NCBI GenBank assembly: GCA_027493525.1
Contig: JAOSKN010000002.1
Location: forward strand, 1,831,326 to 1,895,325
Origin: Planctomycetota bacterium
GTDB taxonomy: Bacteria; Planctomycetota; SZUA-567; H5-PLA8
Direction: 5' to 3'
Length of the DNA: 64,000 nucleotides
Shown here: positions 26,499 to 37,400 of the stretch, piece after piece
How the letters are laid out: each line of letters opens with the position of its first letter
Numbering within the stretch: the first letter of the stretch is position 1
Position numbers and translations under genes: made by a program
Notes under the pieces: generated by a model
The model's input: only the letters and a program-made list of their open reading frames with translations
Databases searched by the model: none
Told to the model about the DNA's origin: nothing

Positions 26499-28723
26499 GC
26501 GAACGCTCCTTCATGGAAGCGCGTGTGCGCTGGAACGTCTTCGCGCCCTGCATCCTGCTGGCCGCCATTCTGGCCGTCTACGCGAACAGTTTTTCGGGCG
26601 CCTTTGTCAGGGATGACCTGAATTCCATAGTGCAGAATCCCTACCTTGGCGCGCTTTGGCCGCCTTCGGAGGCGACGCGAGGACTGCCGTTGACGGCCTT
26701 CAATACGCGGCCGTTGCCCGCATTCTCCCTGCGCCTGAGCTACCTGCTCAGCGGCCGCGAACCCTGGGGATACCATGTCGTCAATGTGCTGATTCATGCC
26801 TTGGCCGCCTTGACGCTCTATGGCTTGCTGCGCGGGCTGCTGAGCGCACCCGCGCTTCAAGGCCGCTTTGAAAAGCACGCCGAACCCCTGGCCTTGAGCG
26901 TGGCCCTGCTTTGGGCCCTGCATCCGGTTCAAACCAACTGCGTCACGTACATCACCCAGCGCATCGAAGCATTTTACTCGCTGTTCCTCCTGCTCGTGCT
27001 CTACGCCTTCTTGCGGAGTACCGCATCGAAGCGCGCGTCCCTATGGAAAGGCATGGCCGTGCTGGCCTGCGTCCTGGGCATGCTTTCGAAGGAGGCCATG
27101 GTGGGCGCGCCGCTGCTCCTGCTGGCATTCGACCGGCTGTTCGTAAGCGGATCATTTACTCAGGCCTTGCGCAGGAACGCCTTGCTTTACGCCTGCATGT
27201 TCCTGACCTGGAGCCTGCTGCTGAGCAACCTCGGACGGAACGACCTGAAGGAGCATCTGCGCATCGAGAACGAAGGGAAGAGTTTCACGGCTTGGAACTG
27301 GTTTCTGTCCTCCTGCGACGTGCTGATTCATTACCTGCGGCTGGCTTTCTGGCCGTCGAAGATGCAGTTCAGGTATACGTGGCCCATCGCCCAAGGCCTG
27401 GGAGACGTCTGGTGGCAGTTCCTGTGCCTGCTGGCGCTGGGCCTCTCCACCGTCTGGGGCGTTTGGAAGGGCCATGCATGGTCTTATCCTGGCGTGTTGT
27501 TCTTCGTCGTTCTCGCTCCTTCTTCGAGTTTCATGCCGCTGACGCAGGTCGCTTCGGATCATCGAATGTATTTACCGCTGCTGGCGCCGTTGTGCCTCAT
27601 CGTGCTGGCTGGATACCGCGCGCTGGCGCGAATCCGAAACGAAGCAGCCGCCTCCCGGGCGATCCGGTTCGCGGGATTTGCCGTGTTGGCCTGGATCGCC
27701 GTGTTGGGAACGCTGACGCTCAAGCGCAACGAAGACTACCGCACGCACTACCGGCTTTGGGCCAGCGCCTTGGAGGCGGAACCCCGGAACCACCAGGCCC
27801 TGATCCATGCCGGGATCCACGAGTTGAAACGCGGCCGGCGCGAGCGGGCCGCGGAGTGCTTTCGGCGCGCGGTCGAGGCGGATCCGAGTTCCAGTCATGC
27901 GCGCTACCGGTTGGGACGTTTTCTGGCGGACGAAGGGCGTTACGAGGAGGCGGTTGCGCAGTTCCGGCGGGTCAGGAGCGGGACCGGTCATCATGCCGGG
28001 TTTCACGTCGAATTCGGCCAGGTTCTCCTGGCCATCGGTGCGGTCGCGGAAGCGGAGGATCATTTTTCTCGGGCCAAGGAGCTGGATCCCGGGGAATCCG
28101 CCGCGTACGTGTGCCAGGGACTTCAGTATGGACAGGAAGGCAGGCTCGAGGACGCCGAACGCGAGTTCCGGCGCGCGCTCGATTTGGACCCTTGGCGCTA
28201 CGACGCGCTGGTCGCGTTGGGTTCGCTGCTGGGCCGGCGCGGAAAATATCAAGAGGCGCAGGCGCCGCTCCGGCTGGCCGTGCAGCTCGAACCGGAAGAT
28301 CCGGAGCCGATAAGGCTCCTGATGCTGGCTCAAGGACACCTGCTCGCTCGGGAGGCGCTGCTGCATACAAAGCACGGCTGGGAACTCTGCGGCAAGGGTC
28401 AGCCCGACGCGGGGCTGCGCGAGCTGCATGCCGCGTTGAGCAAGGCCCCGGATTTCGCGGAAGCGCGGCACTACCTCGCCGTCGTGCGCCGAAAACTCGA
28501 AGAGGACGTGGCGGGCGGGGGCGAGGGCGCGGAACTGCTGCAGGCGCTGGCGTCGGCCTACGCCGTCGAGGGCAAATTCGAGGAGGCCGGCGGGGTCGCG
28601 AAGCTGGCGCTGGCCCTGGCGCAGGCCGCGGGCGAACGCGAGCGCGCCGCGGAACTCGACGCGCGGCTCAAAGCCTACGCCGGCGGACGGGCCTTCCCTG
28701 ATGCGGAGCCGCCGGCCCCGTGA
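26495..28723 (+). CDS. TMTC-like membrane/TPR protein, paralogue C
   Basis: 742 residues, overlapping paralogue B by four bases (ATGA), hence coupled. It has the same plan: acidic pair in GAFVRDDLNSIVQNP (Asp40-Asp41), LWPP, LHPVQTNCVTYITQRIE and VASDHRMYLPLL in the membrane half, then TPR units such as NHQALIHAGIHELKRGRR, and the end module with GWELCGKGQPDAGLREL. It diverges clearly from B along the membrane half, so it is an older duplicate. Its donor and acceptor are unknown. Confidence 0.85.
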   Translation: MSERSFMEARVRWNVFAPCILLAAILAVYANSFSGAFVRDDLNSIVQNPYLGALWPPSEATRGLPLTAFNTRPLPAFSLRLSYLLSGREPWGYHVVNVLIHALAALTLYGLLRGLLSAPALQGRFEKHAEPLALSVALLWALHPVQTNCVTYITQRIEAFYSLFLLLVLYAFLRSTASKRASLWKGMAVLACVLGMLSKEAMVGAPLLLLAFDRLFVSGSFTQALRRNALLYACMFLTWSLLLSNLGRNDLKEHLRIENEGKSFTAWNWFLSSCDVLIHYLRLAFWPSKMQFRYTWPIAQGLGDVWWQFLCLLALGLSTVWGVWKGHAWSYPGVLFFVVLAPSSSFMPLTQVASDHRMYLPLLAPLCLIVLAGYRALARIRNEAAASRAIRFAGFAVLAWIAVLGTLTLKRNEDYRTHYRLWASALEAEPRNHQALIHAGIHELKRGRRERAAECFRRAVEADPSSSHARYRLGRFLADEGRYEEAVAQFRRVRSGTGHHAGFHVEFGQVLLAIGAVAEAEDHFSRAKELDPGESAAYVCQGLQYGQEGRLEDAEREFRRALDLDPWRYDALVALGSLLGRRGKYQEAQAPLRLAVQLEPEDPEPIRLLMLAQGHLLAREALLHTKHGWELCGKGQPDAGLRELHAALSKAPDFAEARHYLAVVRRKLEEDVAGGGEGAELLQALASAYAVEGKFEEAGGVAKLALALAQAAGERERAAELDARLKAYAGGRAFPDAEPPAP

Positions 28724-29626
28724 ATGGGATGCCGCCGGAACGGGCCTCGCGGCGCGCGGGAGCGGGACTGCTCGCCTGGGCCGCCCTGGCGCTCCTCGCG
28801 TCGGGCGCCGTCGTGTGGCGCATGCTCGGCGCGGAAGCGTTCTGGCGCGGGGCGGCTCACGAGAGCGAAGCGCGCTCGCTGCTCTGGGTGATGCTCTTTC
28901 CCGGGCATGCCCTGCGCGAGCTGCCGCACGTCTTCCTCCTGGCGCTTTGCTGGCTGGCTGGCGCGCGTCCGGCGGCGAGTGCGCGGGAAGCGCTTGGCCA
29001 ACTGGGTCGCGCCGGCGCGGCCTTCCTGCTCTGGGGCGCGGCGCTCTTCGCCTGGGAGGCCGCGGAGGCCGGCGCGGGGTACGCCTGGCTGCAACTGGGA
29101 CAGAGCTTTGCCGCGCCGGGCCTGACCGGGGCGGGGATGCACTTCCGCTATCACCTGCTCAGCGACGTGGCCCTGGGCGCGGCGTTCTTCGGGGCGGGGC
29201 GCCTGCTGGCCAGGGGGCCGCGACGGCCGTTCCTGGCTGCTGGGGTGGGCGGTGCTGCTCTTCGCCGCTATGCTGGCCGGTTGGGGCCTGTCCGGCGTCG
29301 CCTCGCCGCGCTTCGTGGGACACCAGGCGCGCGAGGTCTTCGCGCACGCCGTCGTCACGCTGCCGCTGCTGGCGGGGCTGCGGCTGCTGAGGGCGGGCGC
29401 GAGCGTTGACGGGTTGCGCCGGCGCGAGGTCTGGCTGGCGGCGGCGCTCGCGGCGAGCGCGACCGGATTCCTGGCCTGGGGCGTCTGGCAAGGCAACGTG
29501 ATGCGTTACGCTTCCGACCCGTCGCGCGGGGTGGCCTTGAACCTCGCCGTGCACCAGTTCGAACACCTGCTCGACCTCGCGCCGCTCCTGCTCGCCGCGC
29601 GCTGGGTGGATCGAGGCCCGGCATGA
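28720..29626 (+). pseudogene. Polytopic membrane protein of unknown function, one frameshift
   Basis: Starts at GTG overlapping paralogue C by four bases (GTGA) and ends overlapping paralogue D by four (ATGA), so it belongs to the same operon although it is not a paralogue. The first frame gives about six membrane helices (WAALALLASGAVVWRML onward). At a run of five G (29213-29217) it leaves frame; removing one G continues ARGRDGRSWLLGWAVLLFAAM and gives the second half to 29626, about 302 residues in total. The tail HQFEHLLDLAPLLLAARW is helical. I do not recognise the family. The lesion is probably a sequencing error. Confidence 0.7.
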
Positions 29627-31764
29627 CGCCGCCGCCCGCGCCGCTCGATCCGGAGTTGCCGCCGCCGGACTCGCGATTCACGCCTGGGCGGGCGAGCCTG
29701 CTGCTGATCGTGCTCGTGGGAGGCGTCTACGCGACGGCCTTCGGCGGGGCCTGGCTGCTCGACGACTTCGACAGCATCCTGAACAGCCCGAACGTGCGCT
29801 CGCTCACCCCGCTGCGCAGCTCCATGGGCGCGCCGCCGGGTTCGACGGTCACCGCGCGCCCCCTGGTCGCGTTCACGCTGGCGCTGAGCTACGCGCTGAG
29901 CGGGTACGAGACCTGGGGTTATCACCTGCTCAACATTCTCGCGCACCTGTCCGTGACGCTGCTGCTCTTCGGGGTCGTGCGGCGCACGCTGCTCTCGCCG
30001 CGCTGCCGGGAGCGCTTCGGGGCGTCGGCGACGGGCGTGGCTTTCGCGGCGGCGCTTTTGTGGGCGCTCCACCCGCTGGGGACGATCTGCGTGACGTACG
30101 TGATCCAGCGCGCGGAGTCGATCGGCGCGCTCTTCACGCTGCTGGCGCTCTATGCGCTGATCCGCCGGCTCGAGGGCGGCCTGGGCTGGTTCTGGAGCCT
30201 CGTCGCGGTGCTGGCCTGCGCGGCGGGCATGGGGAGCAAGGAGAACGTCTTCGCGCTCCCGCTGCTGGCGCTGCTCTATGACGGGATGCTGGGTCCGGAC
30301 GGCTGGCGCGAGGCTCTGCGCAAGCGCTGGGGCTTCTACGCGCTCCTGGCTTCGACCTGGGCGCTCCTGGCGGCGGCGATGCTGTCAGGCGCGCGCCTGG
30401 AGATGCTGGGGTCCCGCGCCGAGGTCACCGGCCGCTGGACGTACCTCCTGACCCAGGCGGAGGTGCTGGTCCACTACCTGAAGCTTGTCGTGGCCCCGTG
30501 GGGCCAGCGCTTCATTTACGATTGGCCTTTGGCGGCGTCGCTCGGGCAGGTCGCCGCGCAGGGGCTGTTCGTCGTCGCGCTGCTGCTGGGTACGGCGTGG
30601 GGCTGCGCGCGGGGGCGGGCGTGGGGCTTCGCGGGGGCGGTCTTCTTCCTGGTCCTCGCGCCGACTTCGAGCCTCGTGCCGCTCTCCCTGGTCGCGGGCG
30701 AGCAGCGCATGTATCTGCCTTCCGCCGCGGCGCTGGTCCTGCTCGTGGCGGCGGGGAGCGCGCTGTTGCGGCGCCTGCTCCCCGAGCGCGCGGTTCCCGC
30801 GGCCGGCGTGGCGCTGCTGGCGGTTTTCGCGTGCGCGCTGGCCGCGCTGACGGTGCGGCGGAACCTGCTCTTTCATGACGAAGTGCGGGTTTGGGAGGAG
30901 GTGCTCGAGGCCGAACCCGAGAATGGGCGCGCGCTGCACGGCCTGGGCATGCTGTACCTGCGGCGGAAGGAACCCGCCGAGGCGCTGCCGTACCTGGAGC
31001 GCGGGATCGACTTCGCCGACCAGCCGGTGCGCACGCACAACGCCCTGGGCGCGGCGTACCTGCTGCTCAAGCGGGAGGACGAGGCGCGCCGGGAATTCGA
31101 GACCGCGCTGGAGCTGGACCCCGATTTCACCGACGCGCTCAACAATCTCGCCACGATCCAGGTGAACCGGGAGGAATACGCGCGGGCCGAGGCGACGTAC
31201 CAGCGTTCGCTGAAGCGCATGCCCGGGCAAGCGGCGCCGCTGATGGGGTTGGGCTTCATCCGCATGCGGCAGGGGAAGCTCGAGGAGGCCATCGCCTACC
31301 TTAAGCGCGCCGTAGCCGCCGACCCCGCTTCGGCCGACGCCCAACGGCACTTGAAGACGGCCCAGCAGGCGCTGACCCGCCGCACGTTTGCGCAAGTCGA
31401 GCAGTACGTGCAGCGCGGCAAGGCGCTGGTCCAGCAGGGGCAACTGGACGCCGGGCTGCAAAACCTGTACTACGCGCTGCGCCTGATGCCGAAGCAGCCC
31501 GAAGCGCTGGGCCAGGTGGAGCAACTGCGTGTTCGCGGCGAAGCCATGCAACGCAAGACGGGCCGGCAGCGCATGCAGGGACTGGACCTCCTGGCGAGCG
31601 TGCACGCGGTGAGGGGCGAATTCGCCGAGGCCCGGCGGCTGATGGCCCAGGCGCGCGACGCGGCGAAGGGGCTGGGCGACGCCGCGCGCGTCAAGATCCA
31701 GGAAGAGCGGCTCGAACTGTTCGGCAAGGGCCAGGCCTATCCGCCGCCGCCGAAGCGAAACTAG
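29623..31764 (+). CDS. TMTC-like membrane/TPR protein, paralogue D
   Basis: 713 residues, ATGA overlap with the preceding gene. Acidic pair in GAWLLDDFDSILNSP (Asp47-Asp48), then RPLVAFTLALSYALSG, LHPLGTICVTYVIQRAE and VAGEQRMYLPSA in the membrane half. The loop LTPLRS replaces the LWPP of the other copies. Clear TPR units follow (VRTHNALGAAYLLLKREDEA, FTDALNNLATIQVNREEYA). The end module is a variant (GKALVQQGQLDAGLQNLYYA). Closest in style to paralogue E. Confidence 0.85.
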   Translation: MTPPPAPLDPELPPPDSRFTPGRASLLLIVLVGGVYATAFGGAWLLDDFDSILNSPNVRSLTPLRSSMGAPPGSTVTARPLVAFTLALSYALSGYETWGYHLLNILAHLSVTLLLFGVVRRTLLSPRCRERFGASATGVAFAAALLWALHPLGTICVTYVIQRAESIGALFTLLALYALIRRLEGGLGWFWSLVAVLACAAGMGSKENVFALPLLALLYDGMLGPDGWREALRKRWGFYALLASTWALLAAAMLSGARLEMLGSRAEVTGRWTYLLTQAEVLVHYLKLVVAPWGQRFIYDWPLAASLGQVAAQGLFVVALLLGTAWGCARGRAWGFAGAVFFLVLAPTSSLVPLSLVAGEQRMYLPSAAALVLLVAAGSALLRRLLPERAVPAAGVALLAVFACALAALTVRRNLLFHDEVRVWEEVLEAEPENGRALHGLGMLYLRRKEPAEALPYLERGIDFADQPVRTHNALGAAYLLLKREDEARREFETALELDPDFTDALNNLATIQVNREEYARAEATYQRSLKRMPGQAAPLMGLGFIRMRQGKLEEAIAYLKRAVAADPASADAQRHLKTAQQALTRRTFAQVEQYVQRGKALVQQGQLDAGLQNLYYALRLMPKQPEALGQVEQLRVRGEAMQRKTGRQRMQGLDLLASVHAVRGEFAEARRLMAQARDAAKGLGDAARVKIQEERLELFGKGQAYPPPPKRN

Positions 31765-31771
31765 GAAACGC

Positions 31772-33931
31772 ATGAAGACGCCGGGCACGACGGAAACGCG
31801 CAGCGGAACCCTGGCCCGACCTTCGCAGGTCTGGCTCTGCGCGGCGCTGCTCGTCGCGGCCGGCGCCGGCGTCTACGCCAACAGCTTCCAGGGCGTCTTT
31901 CTCTTCGACGACTTCGACGCGATCCGCGAGAACCCGTACCTCCGCTCGCTCTGGCCGCCCCGCGAGGCCATGAAGGCGCCGCCCGGGACTTCCGTGGCGG
32001 GCCGGCCGCTGGTCGCCTACACGCTCGCGGTCAGCTACCGGCTCAGCGGACTGAAGACCTGGGGCTACCATCTGGTGAACCTGGTCCTGCATCTGGCCGC
32101 GGGCCTGCTGCTCTTCGGGTTGCTGCGGCGCGCGCTGCTGAGCCCGCGCTGCCGGGAGCGCTGCGGGCCGGCGGCCACGCCGCTGGCCTTCGCGGCGGCG
32201 CTGGCCTGGCTGGTCCATCCGCTCCAGACGGCCAGCGTGACGTACATCATCCAGCGCGCGGAAATTCTCGGCGCGTTGTTCATCCTGCTGGCGCTGTACG
32301 CGGCGCTGCGGCGCCACGAGAGCCCCCGCTCCTGGGCCTGGGCGGGGCTGGCCTTCGCGGCGGCGCTGGCCGGCGCCGCCAGCAAGGAGATCGCCTACGC
32401 GATCCCGCTGCTGGTCTTTCTGGCCGATGCCATCCTGGTGGAGGACGGCTACAAGGCGGCCTTCGGGAAGCACCGGCGGTTCTACGTGCTGCTGGGCATC
32501 TCGTGGCTGGTGCTGGGTTCGCTGGTGTGGAGCGGCGGGCGGACCGTCGCCGTCACCTACAGGTCCGAGAGCGTGACTCCCTGGCAGTACCTCTTGACGC
32601 AGGCGGACGTGCTGTCGCACTACCTGCGGCTGTGCGTCTGGCCGGCGGGGCTGCGCTTCGCCTACGAGTGGCCCTTGGCTCGGGGACCCGGCGACGTCGT
32701 ACTGCCCGGGCTGCTGGTGCTCGCGCTGCTGGGGCTCACGGGCTGGGCGCTGGCGCGGCGGCACGCGGCGGGCGTGGCCGGTGCGGTCTTCTTCCTCGTG
32801 CTCGCGCCGACTTCGAGCGTCATGCCGCTTTCGCTCACGGCCGACGACCACCGCATGTACCTGCCTTCTGCGGCGGTGCTGGCGCTGCTGGTGCTGGGCG
32901 GCTGCGAGGCCCTGCGCGCGCTGGCGGGCGCGCGGCCGGATTTGAAACGCCCGATCGCGGCCTTCGCGGCGGCGCTGCTGCTGGCCGTGACGGCCGTGCT
33001 GGGCCTGGCCACCTGGCGGCGGAACAAGCTCTTCGCCAACGACTTCGAGCTGTGGAAGGAAGTGCTCGACGCCGAGCCCGAGCATACGCGCGCGCTGCAC
33101 GCGACCGGGATGCTGCTGCTGGAGCGCGACCAGCCGGAGTTCGCGCTGCCCTACCTCGAGAAGGCCGCCGGGCGCGGCGACGATCCCAAGGCTTGCCGCG
33201 TCGAGAACGGGCTCGCCTCCGCGCTGATGATGCTGGGCAAGTACGAGGAAGCCCGCCCGCACCTGGAGCGCGCGGTCCAACTGAACGAGTACTTCTTCGA
33301 CGCGCGGAGCAACCTGGGGCTGGTGCTGCTGACGCTGGGCGAGGCGGACGCGGCGGCGAGCCACCTCGAAGTCGCCGTGGCGCTCAACCCGGACGCGCCG
33401 CAGCCCCTCACGTACCTCGGGGCGGCGCGGCTCAAGCAAGGCAAGACCGTCGAAGCGTTGGGATACCTGCAAACCGCGTTGAAAATGGATCCGGAGTTTC
33501 ACGACGCCAAGGCCTACTTCGCGCTCGCCAAGGAGGCGCTGATCCGGGAGGCCTCGCGCAAGGTCGAAGCGCTGATCGCGAAGGGCTGGGAGTTGTGCGG
33601 CCAGGGCAAACTCGTGGAGGGCATGGAGCGCTTCCACGAAGCCCGGACGCTGCTGCCCAAGCACCCGCTGATCGCGCACTACCTCAGCGTGGTCAAGGCC
33701 AAGGCCGAGGAGGACGTCAAGCGCCTCGAGGAGCCGCCGCCGGAGGCCTTGCACGTTTTGGCGACCGCCTACGCGATGCACGGCGAATTCGAAGAGGCCG
33801 CCGCGGTCGGGCGGATGGCCGAACGGGTCGCCGAACTCGAACAGCAGCCCGAGGAGGCCCGGCGGCTTAGCGAGCGCGTGGCGCTCTTCGAGGCCCGCAA
33901 GCCGTTCCCCGACGCTCCTGTCGAACCCTGA
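31772..33931 (+). CDS. TMTC-like membrane/TPR protein, paralogue E
   Basis: 719 residues, seven bases after paralogue D. Acidic pair in GVFLFDDFDAIRENP (Asp46-Asp47), LWPPREAM, VHPLQTASVTYIIQRAE and TADDHRMYLPSA. The TPR half includes FFDARSNLGLVLLTLGEADA and the end module GWELCGQGKLVEGMERF. It ends the five-paralogue array, 9 bases from the convergent pterin dehydratase gene. Confidence 0.85.
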   Translation: MKTPGTTETRSGTLARPSQVWLCAALLVAAGAGVYANSFQGVFLFDDFDAIRENPYLRSLWPPREAMKAPPGTSVAGRPLVAYTLAVSYRLSGLKTWGYHLVNLVLHLAAGLLLFGLLRRALLSPRCRERCGPAATPLAFAAALAWLVHPLQTASVTYIIQRAEILGALFILLALYAALRRHESPRSWAWAGLAFAAALAGAASKEIAYAIPLLVFLADAILVEDGYKAAFGKHRRFYVLLGISWLVLGSLVWSGGRTVAVTYRSESVTPWQYLLTQADVLSHYLRLCVWPAGLRFAYEWPLARGPGDVVLPGLLVLALLGLTGWALARRHAAGVAGAVFFLVLAPTSSVMPLSLTADDHRMYLPSAAVLALLVLGGCEALRALAGARPDLKRPIAAFAAALLLAVTAVLGLATWRRNKLFANDFELWKEVLDAEPEHTRALHATGMLLLERDQPEFALPYLEKAAGRGDDPKACRVENGLASALMMLGKYEEARPHLERAVQLNEYFFDARSNLGLVLLTLGEADAAASHLEVAVALNPDAPQPLTYLGAARLKQGKTVEALGYLQTALKMDPEFHDAKAYFALAKEALIREASRKVEALIAKGWELCGQGKLVEGMERFHEARTLLPKHPLIAHYLSVVKAKAEEDVKRLEEPPPEALHVLATAYAMHGEFEEAAAVGRMAERVAELEQQPEEARRLSERVALFEARKPFPDAPVEP

Positions 33932-33940
33932 GCGCGCGCG

Positions 33941-34237
33941 TCAGGCGCGCGCCCGGGCCAGCGCTTCGATCTGCGCGGCGAGTTCGAAATCCTTCGCGCT
34001 GATCCCGCCGGCGTCGTGGGTCGTGAGGTCCACCTTCACCGTGTGGTAGACGTTGAACCATTCGGGATGATGATTCATCCGTTCGGCCACCAGCGCCACG
34101 CCGGACATGAATCCGAACGCGGCGACGAAGTCCTTGAACGTGTACTCGCGGTGCAGCTTCGCGTTTCGTACCTCCCATCCGGGCAGGCGCTTGAGCGCGG
34201 CCTGGATCTCCGCCTCGCTGGCTCGCGGCGTCGACAT
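33941..34237 (-). CDS. phhB: Pterin-4a-carbinolamine dehydratase
   Basis: Recycles the 4a-hydroxy-pterin cofactor of aromatic amino acid hydroxylases. 98 residues, the family length. The catalytic block ERMNHHPEWFNVYHTVKVDL, with the paired His, and TTHDAGGISAKDFELA are unmistakable. AAGGAGG is 8 bases before the ATG. No aromatic hydroxylase gene is in the window, and stand-alone PCD proteins are common in bacteria. Upstream (34238-34448) nothing certain is seen; a TTGATC-16-TATGAC pair near 34370-34398 on + could serve the next gene. Confidence 0.96.
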   Translation of the reverse strand: MSTPRASEAEIQAALKRLPGWEVRNAKLHREYTFKDFVAAFGFMSGVALVAERMNHHPEWFNVYHTVKVDLTTHDAGGISAKDFELAAQIEALARARA

Positions 34238-34448
34238 GCTGGTACCTCCTTGCCTCGCTATCGGCTTACGGGGTTATTGCGCCCATCCACCGTACCCCGC
34301 GCGGCAGGTTGGGGCGAGTGGCTTGCGAGCACGTGTGCGCGCGGCGCGGTCGAAATGCAGGGCTGCGCGGTTGATCGGCGACCGAATCGCGATATGACAT
34401 CCGCCATCAGGTTATAACGGACCGGAACCCTCTAGCAGGAACCAGGTC

Positions 34449-37400
34449 ATGCCCGAGCGCCGTGGCGCCGCCAGACTGATTTCCCGCCTGCGCGAGCGCC
34501 GCGGGGCCGTGCTGATCTTCGTCGTCTTCGTGCTCACCGTGCTGCTGGGGATCGGGATCTTCCAGGCGCAGAGTTCGCACCTGGAATTCAAGGCCGCGGC
34601 GCATTACCGGCGCGCGGGGACGTCGCGCGAGGCCGCCGAGCGCGGGCTGAACCAGGCCCTGGCCCTCCTTCAATACGACGCGTGGGGCGTCAACGAGTCC
34701 CGGGCCTTCGCCTGCGCGGAGCCCTGGGGCGCGCTGAAGGACGCCGAGGGGCGAGACTTCCCGTACCAGGAGGCGGCGCTGCTCCCGAGCCCCGACGGGA
34801 GCGTGGCGTTCTTCTTCCGCACGCGCGACGGGTACCGCCGCATCCTTCAACCGGTGGCGCGGCGGCGGCGCCCGCTGGCGCGGATCGGGATCCCGCGGGG
34901 CGCCGAACGCGCGTTGCGCGCGCCGACCTTCCCCCTGGCCGCGTCCCATCCCACCGACGCCGCGCTGGACGTGCGCGTGGCCGAGGGCGGGCTGGACTGG
35001 GTCGTGAACTGGAATCCCGACTACAAGCGCCTCGGCGCGCCGGATCTGCTCCTGCGCGTAAGCGGCGGCCGGCCCCTGGAAGAGGAGCTGAAATTGCCCG
35101 CGCTCTCCTGCGCGCCTTTCCACGACGAGTTCCTTCCCGGCGCGTTCGACAGCTACGACCTGTGGCAGGAGCGGACGCAGCGCAACCACGGGACGTTCTT
35201 CGGCCGCTCCGGCGGCTCCGACGCCCGGGCGCGCGACGGGCTGTGGAGCGAATGGGAGGCGGACGGCGTGCGCCTGCGCTGGCCGGGCTTCAAGGCCGCG
35301 CCCGAGTTCGACTACCTCGATACCCGCGCCGTGGGCGACCCGTGCTTCAAGCTCTTCCGTTACGAACTCGTCGCGGGTCCGAACGCGGGCGCCGACGCCT
35401 TCCGCAGCTTCGAATCGGGCGTGGACGCGCTGAGCGTCGCGGGCGGGGCGAGCGCGCTGCCGCCGGAGCACCCCTCGCGCTACCTCAGCGCCGCGCCCGC
35501 GAACCTGCACCCGCGCGCGCGCCAGGCGCGCCTGCGCTTCACTCATCCGGCCGACGCGTCGGAAGGCGGCTACCGCGACACCCGGGGCGGGGCGCTCAAC
35601 TTGAACCAAGTGAACCACGACGCGGACGCGGAGCGCCAAGCGGGCGCGGGACCCGGCGGCGCGGAGGCGCGGCTCGTCAACGAGGCCAAGTGGATCTACC
35701 TGTACGACGGGAACCGGCGCCCGCATGCGCGATACGCCGTCACCGTGGCGCCAGCCGGTGGGCAGCCGAATCCGAACGCCCTTTTTACCGGCCGAGATCC
35801 CGGCGCGCCGGAACTGGCCGAGCTGGGCGGGCTGAAACGCTACTTCGAGGCGCTCGACCGGGGCACGGACGCCCGCGGCGCGCTGCGCCCCACCGGGGCC
35901 GAGCCGGCGCTCACCGCACGCCAAGCCGGCGACCCCGCCGGAGCGTGGCCGGCGCGGCTCGATGCGATTCTCGCCGAACACCTGGGGAGTCCCGACGACC
36001 CGGCGCGGCCCGGCAGCGGGCCGTTCGCTTCGCAGGCCGAACTGGCGATGCTGCTGCGCAAGCGCGGCTTCACCGAGGCGGCCAACCCGGGCGTCGAGGC
36101 GCGCGCGCTGCGCGCGGACGCGGCGTATGTCGCCGGCAAGCTCTCCGTGCACGCCGGCGAGTGGCTGCTGGACGAGCACTGGGAAGACGACCGCCTGATC
36201 CTGGACCGCGGCTCGGGCGCCGACCACGGCGTCAGCCTGCTCGACGAGGATGCGCCCAATGCTTCGGGGAGCGTGGCCACCCGCGCGCGGCTCGGCGCGA
36301 TCCTGGACGGCCTGCGCTACGTCTGGGGGCCCGACGAAGCTCGCGAGGGCGCGTACACGGGCTACCGGCTGGATGCGCGCGAGCCCCTGCCGCGGCGGCG
36401 CGAAGCGGCCTGGGCGCAGGCCGGCGCGGCGGCGTACCTGCTCAGCGCGAGCCTCGACCCGCCGCGCGTGGCGACTTGGTCGGGTTCGTCCGCGCCGGGC
36501 TGGTGGTGGCGCCGCGACGCGCGCCGCGACGAGCCGCTGCGCTTGAACATCCTGGCCACGAAGCCCGATCGCGCGGTGGCCGTGGATCCGTATTCCTGGA
36601 CCTGCATCGACCGCGTGGACGCGCTCCAACTGGACTACCTGAACGCGCAGGAGGCCGCGCACGCCTGGGCGCCGCAGTTCAACGAGGTGGGCCGCCTGGC
36701 GCCGCGGAAGTTCGCCGACCTGCCGGCCGCCACCGAGACGCGCGTCCTGCCGCCGCCGCGGACCGGGAACTTCGCCTGGGACTTCGACGGGCGCAAGACG
36801 TACTGTTTCGTCGAACTGGTCGCCCCCGTCTCGCTCCCCGACGGCCCGCTGGCGCAGCCGCTCCTCTCGGGCAGCGGCGGGTTGACGCGGAACTGGCAGC
36901 TCTTCGCCCTGGAGCCCGGCGAACGCCCGCGCACGGGACGCCGCGGCAACAACGTCTTTGAGCTGCCGGCGACGCGGATCCTCTGCATTTCGGCCGCCGC
37001 CGACCCGAACGATCCGGCCAACACCGGCGGCGACGCGGCCTCGGCGGACGCCCGCAGCGATCCGGTGGGCGCGAACCGCATCAGGGTCTTCAACCCCGCG
37101 CGCGTCTCGCTCTCTTCGACGGAGTCCCAGGCGCGGGGCATGGACCAGCCCGGCGCGGCCACCTTCAACGCCCTGAGTTACCGCTGGCGGGCCGACCAGC
37201 CGCGCGCGCTCACGCTGCGGGACGTGGCCGGCGAAGGAGGGGCGGGAAGCCTGCGCGTGGCCGGCTGCGCGGCTTCCCACGGGCGCTTCCATCCGGCCAA
37301 TTTCATCCTGGTGCTCTTCGATCCCGCCGAACTGCCCGCCCGGGGGCGCGACCTGAGCAGCCTGCGCCTGGTCTGCATGCGGCAGGGCAGCACCAACGAC

